Assembly (NCBI RefSeq): GCF_029407905.1
Contig: NC_073637.1
Span: 54,188,501 to 54,252,500 of the forward strand
Reading direction: 5' to 3'
DNA: 64,000 nucleotides
From: Bubalus kerabau
Taxonomy: Eukaryota; Chordata; Mammalia; Artiodactyla; Bovidae
The notes under the pieces are model-generated. The model ran no database searches. It worked only from the letters and a program-made list of their open reading frames with translations, and had not been told where the DNA came from. Of this stretch, positions 47,306 through 58,869 are shown in pieces. Numbering within the stretch: the first letter of the stretch is position 1; each line of letters starts with the position of its first letter. The translations under genes and the position numbers were made by a program.

Positions 47306-47401
47306 CTTTTTTTTAATTTATTTTTAATTTTATTTTATTTTTAAACTTTACATAATTGTATTAGTTTTGCCAAACATCAAAATGAATCTGCTTTTTTTAA
47401 T
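47306..47401 (-). mobile_element. Short L1-BT 3' stub with approximate TSD
   Basis: About 73 bp matching the complement of the L1 3' end (attttattttatttttaaac, acataattgtattagttttg, ccaaacatcaaaatgaatc). It sits between cttttttttaat (47306-47317) and ctttttttaat (47391-47401), a repeat that differs by one T. Confidence 0.82.
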
Positions 47402-50400
47402 GCACCATTATATCCTTAAACTTCATGTTTCATTCTTCATTCACTACAAGTACTAGGAAATTAGTTTTTTACTATATTCCCCTACTTATATTTTGGCACA
47501 AAATAATTACTTTTATTAAATTGAATATTCATATGCAAGGAGAAAATATTACCTAGAAAATTTTACTATGAAATTTGTGGTCTTCCCTTAAGACCTCAAT
47601 ATGAAAGAATATTTGAAATAGTGAAAAAAAAAAAGTACAGTTTCATATAGGTATTCATAACTTTTCTGGAAAAAGTTTTTATGGAGAAGTAATTAAATAC
47701 AGTTTTTTTTTTAGTGTTTCATTATTCTTTAATGCAGAATCACAGTTGTAATATTTCATACTATGACAGATTAAAACTAGAGGACAAATGATTTACAAAA
47801 ACACAAAGCATGCCAGAGGCAGAGTCTTTTGTAAACATGAAATACTCCTCATGTTCGACACTCTCAGTTATTTCAGGATAATATAATGGTCTCTAATTTT
47901 TTAGTACTGAAATCCAGTGCTGATTACAATTAAAATATATATATATATATATATATATATTTTCCTGTTTTGGTGACTCGTGATTTGATGTATCTGCTGT
48001 AGACCTGACAATACAGAAGTTTGAAATAATTCATTTATTTGAAAACTTTGTAAGTTATATTTCAGATAAGTTAAAGGATCTATAGTGTTTATTTTGTAGT
48101 TGATATATAAACTCATAGTATATATCACACATTGTAGAAGTGTTGTCCCAGTCCCTGAGTTATAAGAGGGATTTAACCAGTAATCTCTTACAGTTTATAT
48201 ATACTCTTAATATTTCACCCTAGCTGCTTTTGCTGGGAAGGGGAAACTAAAAGAGATGTGTAACTGGAATGTTTTCCAAATTCACTAAGACTGTCTTATC
48301 TATTAAAATACCAAATTAAATATCAGAGTTTCATCTGTCATATTGCTTCTCCTAGCAGCCTTTTATATAACATATGTTTTAAAATCTAGTATAACAGTTA
48401 TTTCATTGTAACAGGGGTTGTCAATTAGAATTCAAATTAAAAGCATTAACTTAATGGCAAATAACATAACAGAGATCAGGATGTGGGCATAGTCAGTACT
48501 AAATAATGGTAACTTGGTGAACTAAGTTCTGTGCCTTCTTGAAAACAAATTCCAAAATGTTTAAAACATAGTATGTTCCAGACAAAACTCATCTGTGGAA
48601 TGATTTGATTTTCAACCTAATATGTTTGCTGTGTTTACTTTAAAGGTATGGAAACTTAATAATGACTCCCTTTTCCTTTTTCCTCATCCTTTTGTTCCTG
48701 TCCACTATCTCTTAATTCATAGATATATGCTGCTATTAATTCCAACCTCATTGTGGGTTGATACCTGTATTATTATGCTTGTAAGTGGCAATTATTCACT
48801 AGTTGGATCAATTATTTGTTTAAACAATAATATACACTCAGCCTTGAGCTAGAATCTGGGAATAAAAGTTATGTAAACAATGCTTTCTGCCTTTTAGAAG
48901 GGCATGAGCAAGGAACTAGATAATTGAGTTTATTGAAAAAGAATGTGAAAACTGCTATAACAGGTGTTTGTAAGCGTGTTAAGGAAAACGTCTTAGGCAG
49001 ACTGGTGGCAAGTTTGGGAGATGGGGCGGTGGTCACAGTGTCAGGAACATTTACCTGATGATAGCGTATGTATCAGTCACTTTAAGAGAAATAATTACAG
49101 CCAGAGAAAATGACACAGGCAAAGGCACAGACATATGGTACACAGTTTTTGAAAAGAACTAAATAATTTTCTCTCTAGGTGAAGAGAAAAGCGCTACTCA
49201 GAAACTAACATGTTTGAAACGAGAAGCACACAGAGAGCAGATTATGGAAGGCTTTCTATGCAACGTTTATGTCAATTCAAAAATGCTTAATCCCACTTAG
49301 CTTCAGAGAGACATTATCTAGCCTGACCATACTGATGTCCAAGAAAACAAAAATGCTTGATTGGCTTCATTAGCATATACTCTAGTTGAATAGTCAGACA
49401 GTGTAGGAATATTATCCACCTGGTACACCCTGGCACAGCCATTGAACTCGTTAGAATTCTGAAATACTTTTGGCTGTTGGCAATCTCCTGGACAATTTCA
49501 CATTCCTCTCCACCTAGCCCTTCGCTTAACCCTTCCCCTCAACGACTAAAAGAGTAATATCTAGCCTGGCATTAATTCTGACTGGTCTATGCCTGTGTCA
49601 TATGGATTAAATATTTTGAGTCACCCTGTAAATATAACTGAATATACTCAAACACACACACACACAGACTTAATATATCTCAAATTCTGCTAATAGGGGT
49701 GCAGAATGAGAAGAAAATAGGTTGCTATGAAAGAATAATGGAAGGATCAAATTTAACTTGAGATTAGTGAATATTACAATATTCTGTAAACTGAAAGATA
49801 AGTAGGTTGAAATGTGTCATGTATGCTGTAGAAACTAATGAAACTATTTAAACAGGGGAATATCACAGCCTGTTGGACACTTTAGGCATAATATTGGTGA
49901 CAGGAGATGAGTCTAGAGGCACAGGATTAGAGACAATGAGAGGGCTAATTTTGGCTGTGTAAGAAAATGTTCGTAGGGGATATTAGAGATGAATAAAATA
50001 TGTGTGGTTAGTATTCTAGAGTAACTCATTGTCTGGAAAAAGAGTGAATGAAGCAGACAGATGCCAAGTGATATCACAGAGGCAATCACACCTGGAGCCA
50101 AAGCCCTTCCTAATGTTGGACATGAGTTAAATCTAGAATCCATTTGTAAGCTTAGTAGCTTCAGAAATGCAATGCTGTCAAACTTAGGATATTAGTTGAC
50201 ATTGATTCCCACTCACCAAACCCAGAGGAGACTCATTAAAAAATCACATTGCCAGTTAACCAATTTGTTGTGAGAGAGTATCCAGCAAGCTTATTAGTGC
50301 TGGCCACTTGCTTAATTTGTGAGCATAAAACAATAAATTTCTATGCGTGTGTGTACACAATCATGTTGTATATTCTAGGGCTCCATGTAAAGGTTAGTTA

Positions 50401-51160
50401 TAATCTTTTCAATATCTTGTTTTCTCATTGGTTAATTGTAAGGAATGTCATTTAAGAACTCTATTGTAAATAATTTTTGAGTACTGAACAAATACCTGGT
50501 TCTGTTTGTTTTCTTCAGACAACAGCCTTTGTTGTACATACATGTTTCCTTAGTTGTACTCCATAAAACTATTTATCTCTACTTAATCCTTACTGTACTT
50601 GGAAAGCAACTCTGACTACACCAGAATCCTCTATTTAATGAAATTCGAGCTCCACAAGCTACTGATCACTAATTTTCTTCTATCTGGTGATTTCTTTCCA
50701 CACCAATTTGCTAAGTTCTTCTAAAATTTACTTAGTAATTTGCCCTCATTTATGCTGATTTTCAGTTATAATTGTTGAGGGGATTTTCTGATTGAAAAAT
50801 AAAGTCCACATTCACCGTTTGTACTTATTTATAAGATATATCTTTAAACATTTCTTCCAGCTATCTACCAGTCATTTGGCTTCATAATACTTAAAACATA
50901 ATCATCCTCCATATTTTTTGCTTTGAAATTTTAATTTTGTTTACTTAGAAACAATATTATATCTGGAATATCTCTAAGTAATCCTAGGGCCTGGCACTGC
51001 AGTGGTTTATGTGGTGAAACTAGCCAGTTTGTGAATAGATAATTTAAATTTTTCTGTATGAAAATGTCTTTGAAATTCAATTGCTGTTTCAAAGGATTAC
51101 ATTTTTTAAAAAATAATAGAATTTTAAAAATATATAAATGTATACCTTTAATTTTTAATG
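47402..51160. other. Long intron-like stretch
   Basis: About 3.8 kb of mostly unique AT-rich sequence. It holds an (AT)n microsatellite at about 47936-47960 and (AC)n near 49652-49666. Small frames (48622, 49913, 50249, 50931) have no recognisable product. No CSMD exon was found. Confidence 0.5.
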
Positions 51161-51162
51161 TA

Positions 51163-51494
51163 CTGTTGGTAGTAATGTAAATTAATACAGGCACTATGGA
51201 GAACAGTATGGAAATTCCTTAAAAAAACTAGAAATAAACTTACCATATGATCCAGTAGTCCCACTACTGGAAGTAGCCCCTAAGAAAATCATAATTCAAA
51301 AAGACACATGTATACCAATGTTCATTGCAGCACTATTTGCAACAGACAGGACATGGAAGCAGCCTTGATGTTCATCAACAGATGAATGGATAAAGAAGTT
51401 GTGATACTTATATACAATGGAATATTAGTCATAAAAAAGAATGTATTTGAGTCAGGTGAACTAAGATGAATAACCTAGAGGCTGTTACACAGGG
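51163..51494 (+). mobile_element. L1 ORF2 3' part, left half of a split L1
   Basis: Matches the end of L1 ORF2 in sense (actatggagaacagtatgga, catatgatccagtagtccca, gaatggataaagaagttgtg). It breaks off in ggctgttacacagggtg, where the antisense BovB begins. The 3' UTR resumes at 54905. Confidence 0.88.
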
Positions 51495-54400
51495 TGATGC
51501 CATTCAGCCATCTCATCCTCTGTCGTCCCCTTCTCCTCCTGCCCCCAAACCCTCCCAGCATCAGAGTCTTTTCCAATGGGTCAACACTTCACATGAGGTG
51601 GCCAAAGTATTGGAGTTTCAGCTTCAGAATCAGTCCTTCCAATGAACACCCAGGACTGATCTCCTTTAGAATGGACTGGTTGGATCTCCTTGCAGTCCAA
51701 GGGACTCTCAAGAGTCTTCTCCAACACCACAGTTCAAAAGTATCAATTCTTCAGCTCTCAGCTTTCTTCACAGTCCAACTCTCACATCCCTACATGACCA
51801 CAGGAAAAATCTTAGCCTTGACTAGATGGACCTTGTTGGCAAATTAATATCTCTGTGTTTGAATATGCTATATAGGTTGGTCATAATTTTCCTTCCAAAG
51901 AGTAAGCGTCTTTTAATTTCATGGCTGCAATCACCATCTGCAGTGATTTTGGAGCCCCCCAAAATAAAGTCTGACTCTGTTTCCACTGTTTCCCCATCTA
52001 TTTCCCATGAAGTGATGGGACCAGATGCCATGATCTTCATTTTCTGAATGTTGAGCTTTAAGCCTACTTTTTGACTCTCCTCTTTCACTTTCATCAAAAG
52101 GCTTTTGAGTTCCTCTTCACTTTCTGCTGTAAAGGTGGTGGCATCTGCATATCTGAAGTTATTAATATTTCTCCCAGTAATCTTGATTCCAGCTTGTGCT
52201 TCTTCCAGCCCAGCATTTCTCATGATGTACGCTGCATGTAAATTAAATAAGCAGGGTGACAATATACAGCCTTGACATACTCCTTTCCCATTTTGGAACC
52301 AGTCTGTTCTTCCATGTCCAGTTCTAACTGTTGCTTCCTGACCTGCATATAGGTTTCTCAAGAGGCAGGTCAGGTGGTCTATTATTCCCGTCTCTTTCAG
52401 AATTTTTCAGAGTTTATTGTGATCTACACAGTCAAAGGCTTTGGCATAGTCAATAAAGCAGAAATAGATGTTTTTCTGGAACTCTCTTTCTTTTTCCATG
52501 ATCCAGCGGATGTTGGCAATTTGATCTCTGGTTCCTCTGCCTTTTCAAAAACCAGCTCGAACATCTGGAAGTTCGCGGTTCACGTATTGCTAAAGCCTGG
52601 CTTGGAGAATTTTGAGCATTACTTTACTAGTGTGTGAGATGAGTGCAATTGTGTGGTAGTTTGAACATTCTTTGGCATTGCTTTTCTTTGGGATTGAAAT
52701 GAAAACTGATTTTTCCAATCCTGTGGCCACTGCTGAGTTTTCCAAATTTGCTGGCATATTGAGTGCAGCACTTTCACAGCATCATCTTCCAGGATTTGAG
52801 AGAGCTCACCTGGAATTTTATCACTTCCAATAGCTTTGTTCATAGTGATGCTTTCTAAGGCCCACTTGACTTCACATCCCAGGATGTCTGGCTCTAGGTC
52901 AGTGATCACACCATCGTGATTATCTGGGTCGTGAAGCTCTTTTTTGTACAGTTCTTCTGTGTATTCTTGCCATCTCTTCTTAATATCTTCTGCTTCTGTT
53001 AGGTCCATACCATTTCTGTCCTTTATTGAGCCCATCTTTGCATGAAATGATCCCTTGGTATCTCTAATTTTCTTGAAGAGTACTCTAGTCTTTCCCATTC
53101 TGTTGTTTTCCTCTATTTCTTTGCATTGATCTCTGAAGAAGGCTTTCTTATCTCTCCCTGCTATTCTTTGGAAGTCTGCATTCAGATGCTTATATCTTTC
53201 CTTTTCTCCTTTGCTGTTCACTTCTCTTCTTTTCACAGCTATTTGTAAGGCCTCCTCAGACAGCCATTTTGCTTTTTTGCATTTCTTTTCCATGGGGATG
53301 GTCTTGATCCCTGTCTCCTGTACAATGTCACGAACCTCCATCCATAGTTCATCAGGCACTCTATCTATCAGATCTAGTTCCTTGAATCTATTTGTCACTT
53401 CCATTGTATAATCATACAGTGGATTTGATTTAGGTCATGCCTAAATATCTAGTGGTTTTCCCCACTTTCTTCAATTTAACTCTGAATTTGGCAATAAGGA
53501 GTTCATGATCTGAGCCACAGTCAGCTTCTGGTCTTGTTTTTGCTGACTTTGTAGAGCTTTTCCATCTTTGGCTGCAAAGAATATAATCAATCTGATTTCT
53601 GTGTTGACCGTCTGGTGACGTCCATTTGTAGAGTCTTCTCTTATGTTGTTGGAAGAGGGTGTTTGCTATGACCAGTGTGTTCTCTTGGCAAAACTCTATT
53701 AGCTTTTGCCCTGCTTCATTCCATACTCAAAGGCCAAATTTCCCTGTTACTCCAGGTGTTTCTTGATGTTCTACTTTTGAATTCCAGTCCTCTATAATTA
53801 AAAGGCCATCTTTTTTGGATGTTAATTCTAAAACGTCTTGTAGGTCTTCATAGAACTGTTTAACATCAGCCTCTTCAGTGTTACTGGATGGGGCATAAGC
53901 TTGGATTACCGTGATATTGAATGGTTTGCCTTGGAATTGAACAGAGATCATTCTGTCATTTATGAGATTACATCCAAGTACTGCATTTCAGACTCTTTTG
54001 TTGACCATGATGGCTACTCCATTTCTTCTAAGGGATTCCTGCCCACAGTAGTAGACATAGTGGTAATCTGAGTTAAATTCACCTATTCCAGTCCATTTTA
54101 GTTCTCTGATTCCTAGAATGTTGATGTTCACTCTTGCCATCTCCTGTTTGACCACTTCCAATTTGCCTTGATTCATGGACCTAACATTCCAGGTTCCTAT
54201 GCAATATTGCTGTTTACAGCATCAGATCTTGCTTCTATCACTAGTTGTATCCAAAACTGGGTATTGTTTTTGCTTTGGCTGTATCCCTTCATTCTTTCTG
54301 GAATTATTTATCTACTGATCTCCAGTAGCATATTGGGCACCTACCAACCCAAGGAGTTCCCCTTTCAGTATCCTACCATTTTGCCTTTTCATACTGTTCA

Positions 54401-54904
54401 TGGGGTTCGCAAGGCAAGAATATTGAAGTGGTTTGCCATTCCCTTCTCCATTGGACCACATTCAGTCAGACCTCTCCATCATGACCCATCCTTCTTGGGT
54501 GGCCCCACAGGGCATGGCTTAGTTTCATTGAGTTAGACAAGGCTGTGGTCCATGTAATCAGATTAGCTAGTTTTCTGTGATTATAGCTTCAGTGTGTCTG
54601 CCCTCTGATGCCTCTCACAACACTTACCATCTTACTTGGGTTTCTCTTACCTTGGACATGGGGAATATCTTCACAGTTGCTCCAGCAAAGTGCAGCTGCC
54701 GCTCCTTACCTTGGATGAGGGTTATCTCCTCACAGCCACCCCTCCTAACCTTGAATGTGGAGTAGCTCCTCTCTGCCCTCCTGGGCCCACACAGTCACTG
54801 CTCCTTGGACGTGGGGTTGCTCCTCTCGGCCGCCTCCCCTGACATCGGCCATGGGGTAGCTCCTCTCGGACAACGCCCCTGACCTCAAGCATGCAGTAGC
54901 GCCT
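51495..54904 (-). mobile_element. BovB LINE inserted in L1, antisense, 3' end missing
   Basis: Minus order from the right: a CpG-rich 5' region with repeated blocks (54904-54640), endonuclease remnants (54176-53727), a long intact stretch 53404-52619 (261 codons: linker and start of RT, with DRNGMDLTEAEDIKKRWQEY), then RT 52361-51822 (LRNLYAGQEATVRTGHGRTD ... YADATTFTAESEEELKSLL) and the C-terminal end. YADA replaces YADD at the catalytic site. Unlike the other copies it lacks the last about 150 bp with the gttcagttcag-type tail; similarity starts at gccattcagccatctcatcc. It is dead. Confidence 0.92.
54640..54904 (-). promoter_or_regulatory. BovB 5' end with repeated CpG-bearing blocks
   Basis: Blocks of about 45-55 bp recur: a gtgggg/gtggag core followed by tagctcctctc or tgctcctctc (about 54758, 54812, 54851, 54890). 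CpG density is high. It is the start of a complete BovB and likely its internal promoter. That role is inference from family layout. Confidence 0.55.
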
Positions 54905-55150
54905 CTCAATATATACATTACCATGTTTGAAATGGATAGCTAGAATGAAGCTACTATGTAACACAGGAATCTCAGCCTGGTGCTCAGTGACAACTAGAGA
55001 GGTAGGAGGGAAGCTCAAATAGAGAGGGGATGTATTTAAACTTATGTCTGATTCATGTCATTGTACAGCAGAAACCAATACAATACTGTAAGCAATAATC
55101 CTTAAATAAAGAAACTAAACCATAAATAAATGCAAATATTTCTATCTTTA
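54905..55150 (+). mobile_element. L1 3' UTR, right half of the split L1
   Basis: atatatacattaccatgttt, aaatggatagctag, ttgtacagcagaaaccaata and aataatccttaaataaag are the usual closing blocks of artiodactyl L1 3' UTRs. Together with 51163-51494 it makes one L1 split by the BovB, with roughly 150 bp of L1 lost at the junction. Confidence 0.85.
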
Positions 55151-55189
55151 ATTTTTTTTAAATCCTCTTCTTGTACTACCAAGAGTTGA

Positions 55190-57510
55190 TTGAGGAATTG
55201 CTTGGTATAGTTTTCCAAACAAGGCAATTGATAAGAGATTGTCCTTGTGATAAGAGAAGACTCTACACATGGACATCACCAGATGGTACTACTGAAATCA
55301 GATTGATTATATTCTTTGCAGTCGAAGACAGAAAAGCTCTATACAGTCAGCAAAAATAAGACCATGAGCTGACTGTGGTTCAGAACATGAACTCCTTATT
55401 GCAAAACCAGATTCAAAATGAAGAAAGTAGGGAAAACCACTACACCATTCAGGTATTACCTAAATCAAATCCCTTACGTCTATACAGTAGAAGTCACAAA
55501 TAGATTCAAGGGATTAGATCTGATAGACAGACTGCCTGAAGAACTATGAACAGAGGTTCATGAAATTGTACAGGAGGCAGGGTTCAAGACCATCCCCAAG
55601 AAAAAGAAATGAAAAAGGTAAAATGGCTCTTTGAGGAGGCCTTACAAATAGCTGTGAAAAGAAGAGAACCTAAAGACAAAGGAGAAAAGGAAAAATATAC
55701 CTATTTGAATGCAGAGTTCTAAGGAATAGCAAGGAGAGATAAGAAAGCCTTTCTCAGTGATCAATGCAAAGAAATAGAGGAAAACAATAGAATGGCAAAG
55801 ACTAGAGATTTCTTCAAGAAAATTAGGAATACCAAGGGAGCATTTCATGAAAAGATGGGCACAATAAAGAACAGAAATGGTATGGACCTAACAGAAGCAG
55901 AAGATATTAAGAACAGATGGCAAGAATACACAGAAGAACTATTTAAAAAAAAAAAAAAAAAAAAACTTCATGACCCAGATAACCACAATGGTGTGATCAC
56001 TCACCTAGAGCCAGACATCCTGGAATGTGAAGTCAAGTGGGCCTTAGAAAGCATCACTATGAACAAAGCTATTGGAAGTGATAAAATTCCAGGTGAGCTC
56101 TCTCAAATCCTGGAAGATGATGCTGTGAAAGTGCTGCACTCAATATGCCAGCAAATTTGGAAAACTCAGCAGTGTCCACAGGTCTGGAAAAGTTCAGTTT
56201 TCATTGCAATCCCAAAGAAAGGCAGTGCCAAAGAATGGTGAAACTACTGCACAAATGCAGTCATCTCACATGCTAGTAAAGTAATGCTCAAAATTCTCCA
56301 AGCCAGGTTTCAACAATACGTGAACCATGAACTTCCAGATGTTCAAGCTGGTTTTGGAAAAGGCAGAGGAACCAGAGATCATATTGACAACTTCCAGTGG
56401 ATCATAGAAAAAGCAAGAGAGTTTCAGAAACCCATCTACTTCTGCTTTATTGACTATGCCAAAGCCTTTAACTGTGTTGATCACCATAAACTGTGGAAAA
56501 TTCAAGAGATGGGAAAACCAGACCACCTTACCTGCCTCTTGAGAAATCTGTATGCTGGTCAGGAAGCAACATTTAGAACTGGACATGTAACAATAGACTG
56601 GTTCCAAATAGGAAAAGGAGTTTGTCAAGGCTGTATATTGTAGCCCTACTTATTTAACTTATATACAGAGTACATCATGTGAAATGCCAGGTTGGATGAA
56701 GCACAAGTTGGAACAAGATTTCTGGGAGAAGTATCAATAACCTCAGACATGAAGATGACACCACATTTATTAAAAAAGTGAAGAACAACTTAATAGCCTC
56801 TTTTTAGTGAAAGAGGAGAGTGAAAAAGTTGGCTTACATTCAGAAAATTAAGATCATTGCATCCGGTCCCATCACTTCATGGCAAATAGATGGGGAAACA
56901 ATGGAAATAGTGACAGACTTTAGTTTTTTGGCTCGAAAATCACTGCCGATGGTGACTGCAGCCATGAAATTAAAAGATGCTCCTTGGAAGAAAAGTTATG
57001 ACCAACCTAGACATCATATTAAAAAGCAGAGACATTACTTTACCAACAAAGGTCTGTCTAGTCAGAGCTATGGTTTTTCCAGTAGTCATATATGGATGTG
57101 AAAGCTGGATTATAAAGAAAGCTGAGCACCAAAGAACTGATGCTTTTGAACTGTGGTGTTGGAGAAGACTCTTGAGAGTCCCTTGGACTGCAAGGAGATC
57201 GAACCAGTCAATCCTAAAGGAAATAAGTCCTATGTGTTCACTGGAAGGACTGATGCTGAAGCTGAAAATCCAATTATTTGGTCATCTGATGCAAAGAACT
57301 GATTCATTGGAAAAGGCCCTCATGCTGGGAAAGACTGAAGGCAGGAGGAGAAAGGAACAACAATGGATGAGATTGTTGGATAGCATCACTGACTCAATGA
57401 ACATGAGTTTGAGCAAACTCCACGAGTTGGTGATGGACAGGGAACACTGGCATGCTGCAGTCCATGGGGTTGCAAAGAGTCAGACACAGGTGTCTGAACT
57501 GACTGACAGA
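55190..57510 (+). mobile_element. Older BovB LINE, sense, 5'-truncated
   Basis: Starts in the endonuclease part (gagaagactctacacatgga), then the linker (frame 55792-56241: NRNGMDLTEAEDIKNRWQEY) and RT first half (56284-56643: QAGFGKGRGTRDHIDNFQWI, IDYAKAFNCVDHHKLW). A stop comes after GVCQGCIL at 56641, and degraded RT (the YADD region is lost near 56735-56770) leads into a C-terminal frame 56977-57555 (CESWIIKKAEHQRTD). A 21-base A run at about 55945-55965 has expanded in the linker, where other copies have a short AAAAA. It ends in tgaactgactgacag. It shares the gaaggcaggagg variant with the copy at 4831. Confidence 0.92.
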
Positions 57511-57589
57511 TGTTATTATATGTTACTTATTCTTTTATATCTTAGATTTAAATAGGTTTATCTTTGTAGAGACCAAAAGACAGGTCTTA

Positions 57590-57985
57590 GCCCTTAGACA
57601 ATCAGTTAACAAATTATGTGAAGTTGGATGAGTCATTTAATATCTCTGGGTCTCAGTTTCCTCCTCTCTGAAAAGGAGGACCTTGAAAAAATATTTCTAG
57701 GAACATATTTCACTGTGACTTTCTTTATACTTTTATTATGTCTTGGCCTGTTTATTTATTGTGTTCTGCTTCCCCTGCCTACTCTAGGTTAGTAGAGGTA
57801 CATTTTCATCCCAGTTCTGCCATTGACTTGCTGGTTATATTGATCAAGTTACTTACTCAGGTTTCTTCCTCAGAGGAAATAACTATCCCAGCCCAATAGT
57901 TTTCTAGTGAGAATCAGGAATCTGCTGAGATTTACTTATGTAGAGCATTTAGCATAGTACATAACATGTACAAAATGCTTAGTTA
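57590..57985 (+). repeat. Two MIR-like elements
   Basis: About 57595-57690 (gaagttggatgagtcattta, atatctctgggtctcagttt, cctcctctctgaaaagg) is a good MIR core. About 57795-57985 (attgacttgctggttatatt, gatcaagttacttactcagg, tttcttcctc) is a second, fuller one. Confidence 0.72.
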
Positions 57986-58049
57986 ATTTTAACTAATATT
58001 TGCAATAGCATCACCTCTCTTAGACCATTATTTTCTTTCTTAGCTGCAT

Positions 58050-58106
58050 ATGTATGTGTGTGTATATATATATACACACACATATATATATACATATATA
58101 TATGTT
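58050..58106. repeat. (TG)n/(TA)n/(CA)n self-complementary tract
   Basis: tatgtgtgtgtatatatata is followed by tacacacacatatatatata and another TA run. The TG and CA halves are complementary and would form a hairpin. Confidence 0.85.
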
Positions 58107-58413
58107 TCTAGTCACTGTATTTGATAGGTCATAGTTTAGAAATCAGAAAATATAATTCTACAATACATTTCAGGAAGTAATTTTTTATAATTTATGTTGA
58201 AGTGGTGAAAGTAGCAAAATGATATTCATTGAAAAGTAAAATATGAAAAATAATTTATTATGATTGATTTATGTTGCATACTTTCTGTGCAGTAAATGTT
58301 ACTTATTTACAAATAATGTCATGGTAAATAAAGACATATATCTGACTTTAATTGGTTGAATGCCCACGTTTACTCAAGTGAACTGACTTGTTAATTTATA
58401 TAATGATGTGCCT

Positions 58414-58826
58414 AGAGCAACCATTGGAGGAGGCGATGGCACCCCACTCCAGTACTATTGCCTAGAAAATCCCATGGACGGAGGAGCCTGGTAGGCTGCA
58501 GTCCATGGGGTCGTGAAGAGTCAGACACGACTGAGCGAGTTCACTTTCACATTTCACTTTCATGCATCGGAGAAGGCAATGGCAACCCACTCCAGTACTC
58601 TTGCCTAGAAAATCCCATGGACGGAGGAGCCTGGTAGGCCGCAGTCCATGGGGTCGCGAAGAGTCAGACACAACTGAGCAACTTCACTTCCACTTTTCAC
58701 TTTCATACATTAGAAAAGGAAATGGCAACCCACTCCAGTGTCCTTGCCTGGAGAATCCCAGGGACGGGGGAGCCTGGTGGGCTGCCGTCTCTGGGATCGC
58801 CCAGAGTCGGACACGACTGAAGCGAT

Positions 58827-58861
<35 letters not shown>

Positions 58862-58869
58862 GCAACCAT
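58414..58869 (+). mobile_element. Three-unit Bov-A2 SINE with (CAG)11 tail and TSD
   Basis: The 11-bp repeat agagcaaccat flanks it at 58414-58424 and 58859-58869. Between lie three Bov-A units (about 58425-58560, 58561-58695, 58696-58827), each with ccactccagta/gt...ttgcct and a ggaggag/gggggagcctggt block, joined by cttcactttcac-type linkers. The usual Bov-A2 has two units, so this is an expanded form. Eleven CAG repeats follow at 58828-58860. Confidence 0.93.

Noticed and set aside
48600..48900. 76-codon plus frame with a splice-like start (ctttaaag|gtatgg)
   Set aside because: No domain, poor codon pattern, and no match to the expected next CSMD segment.
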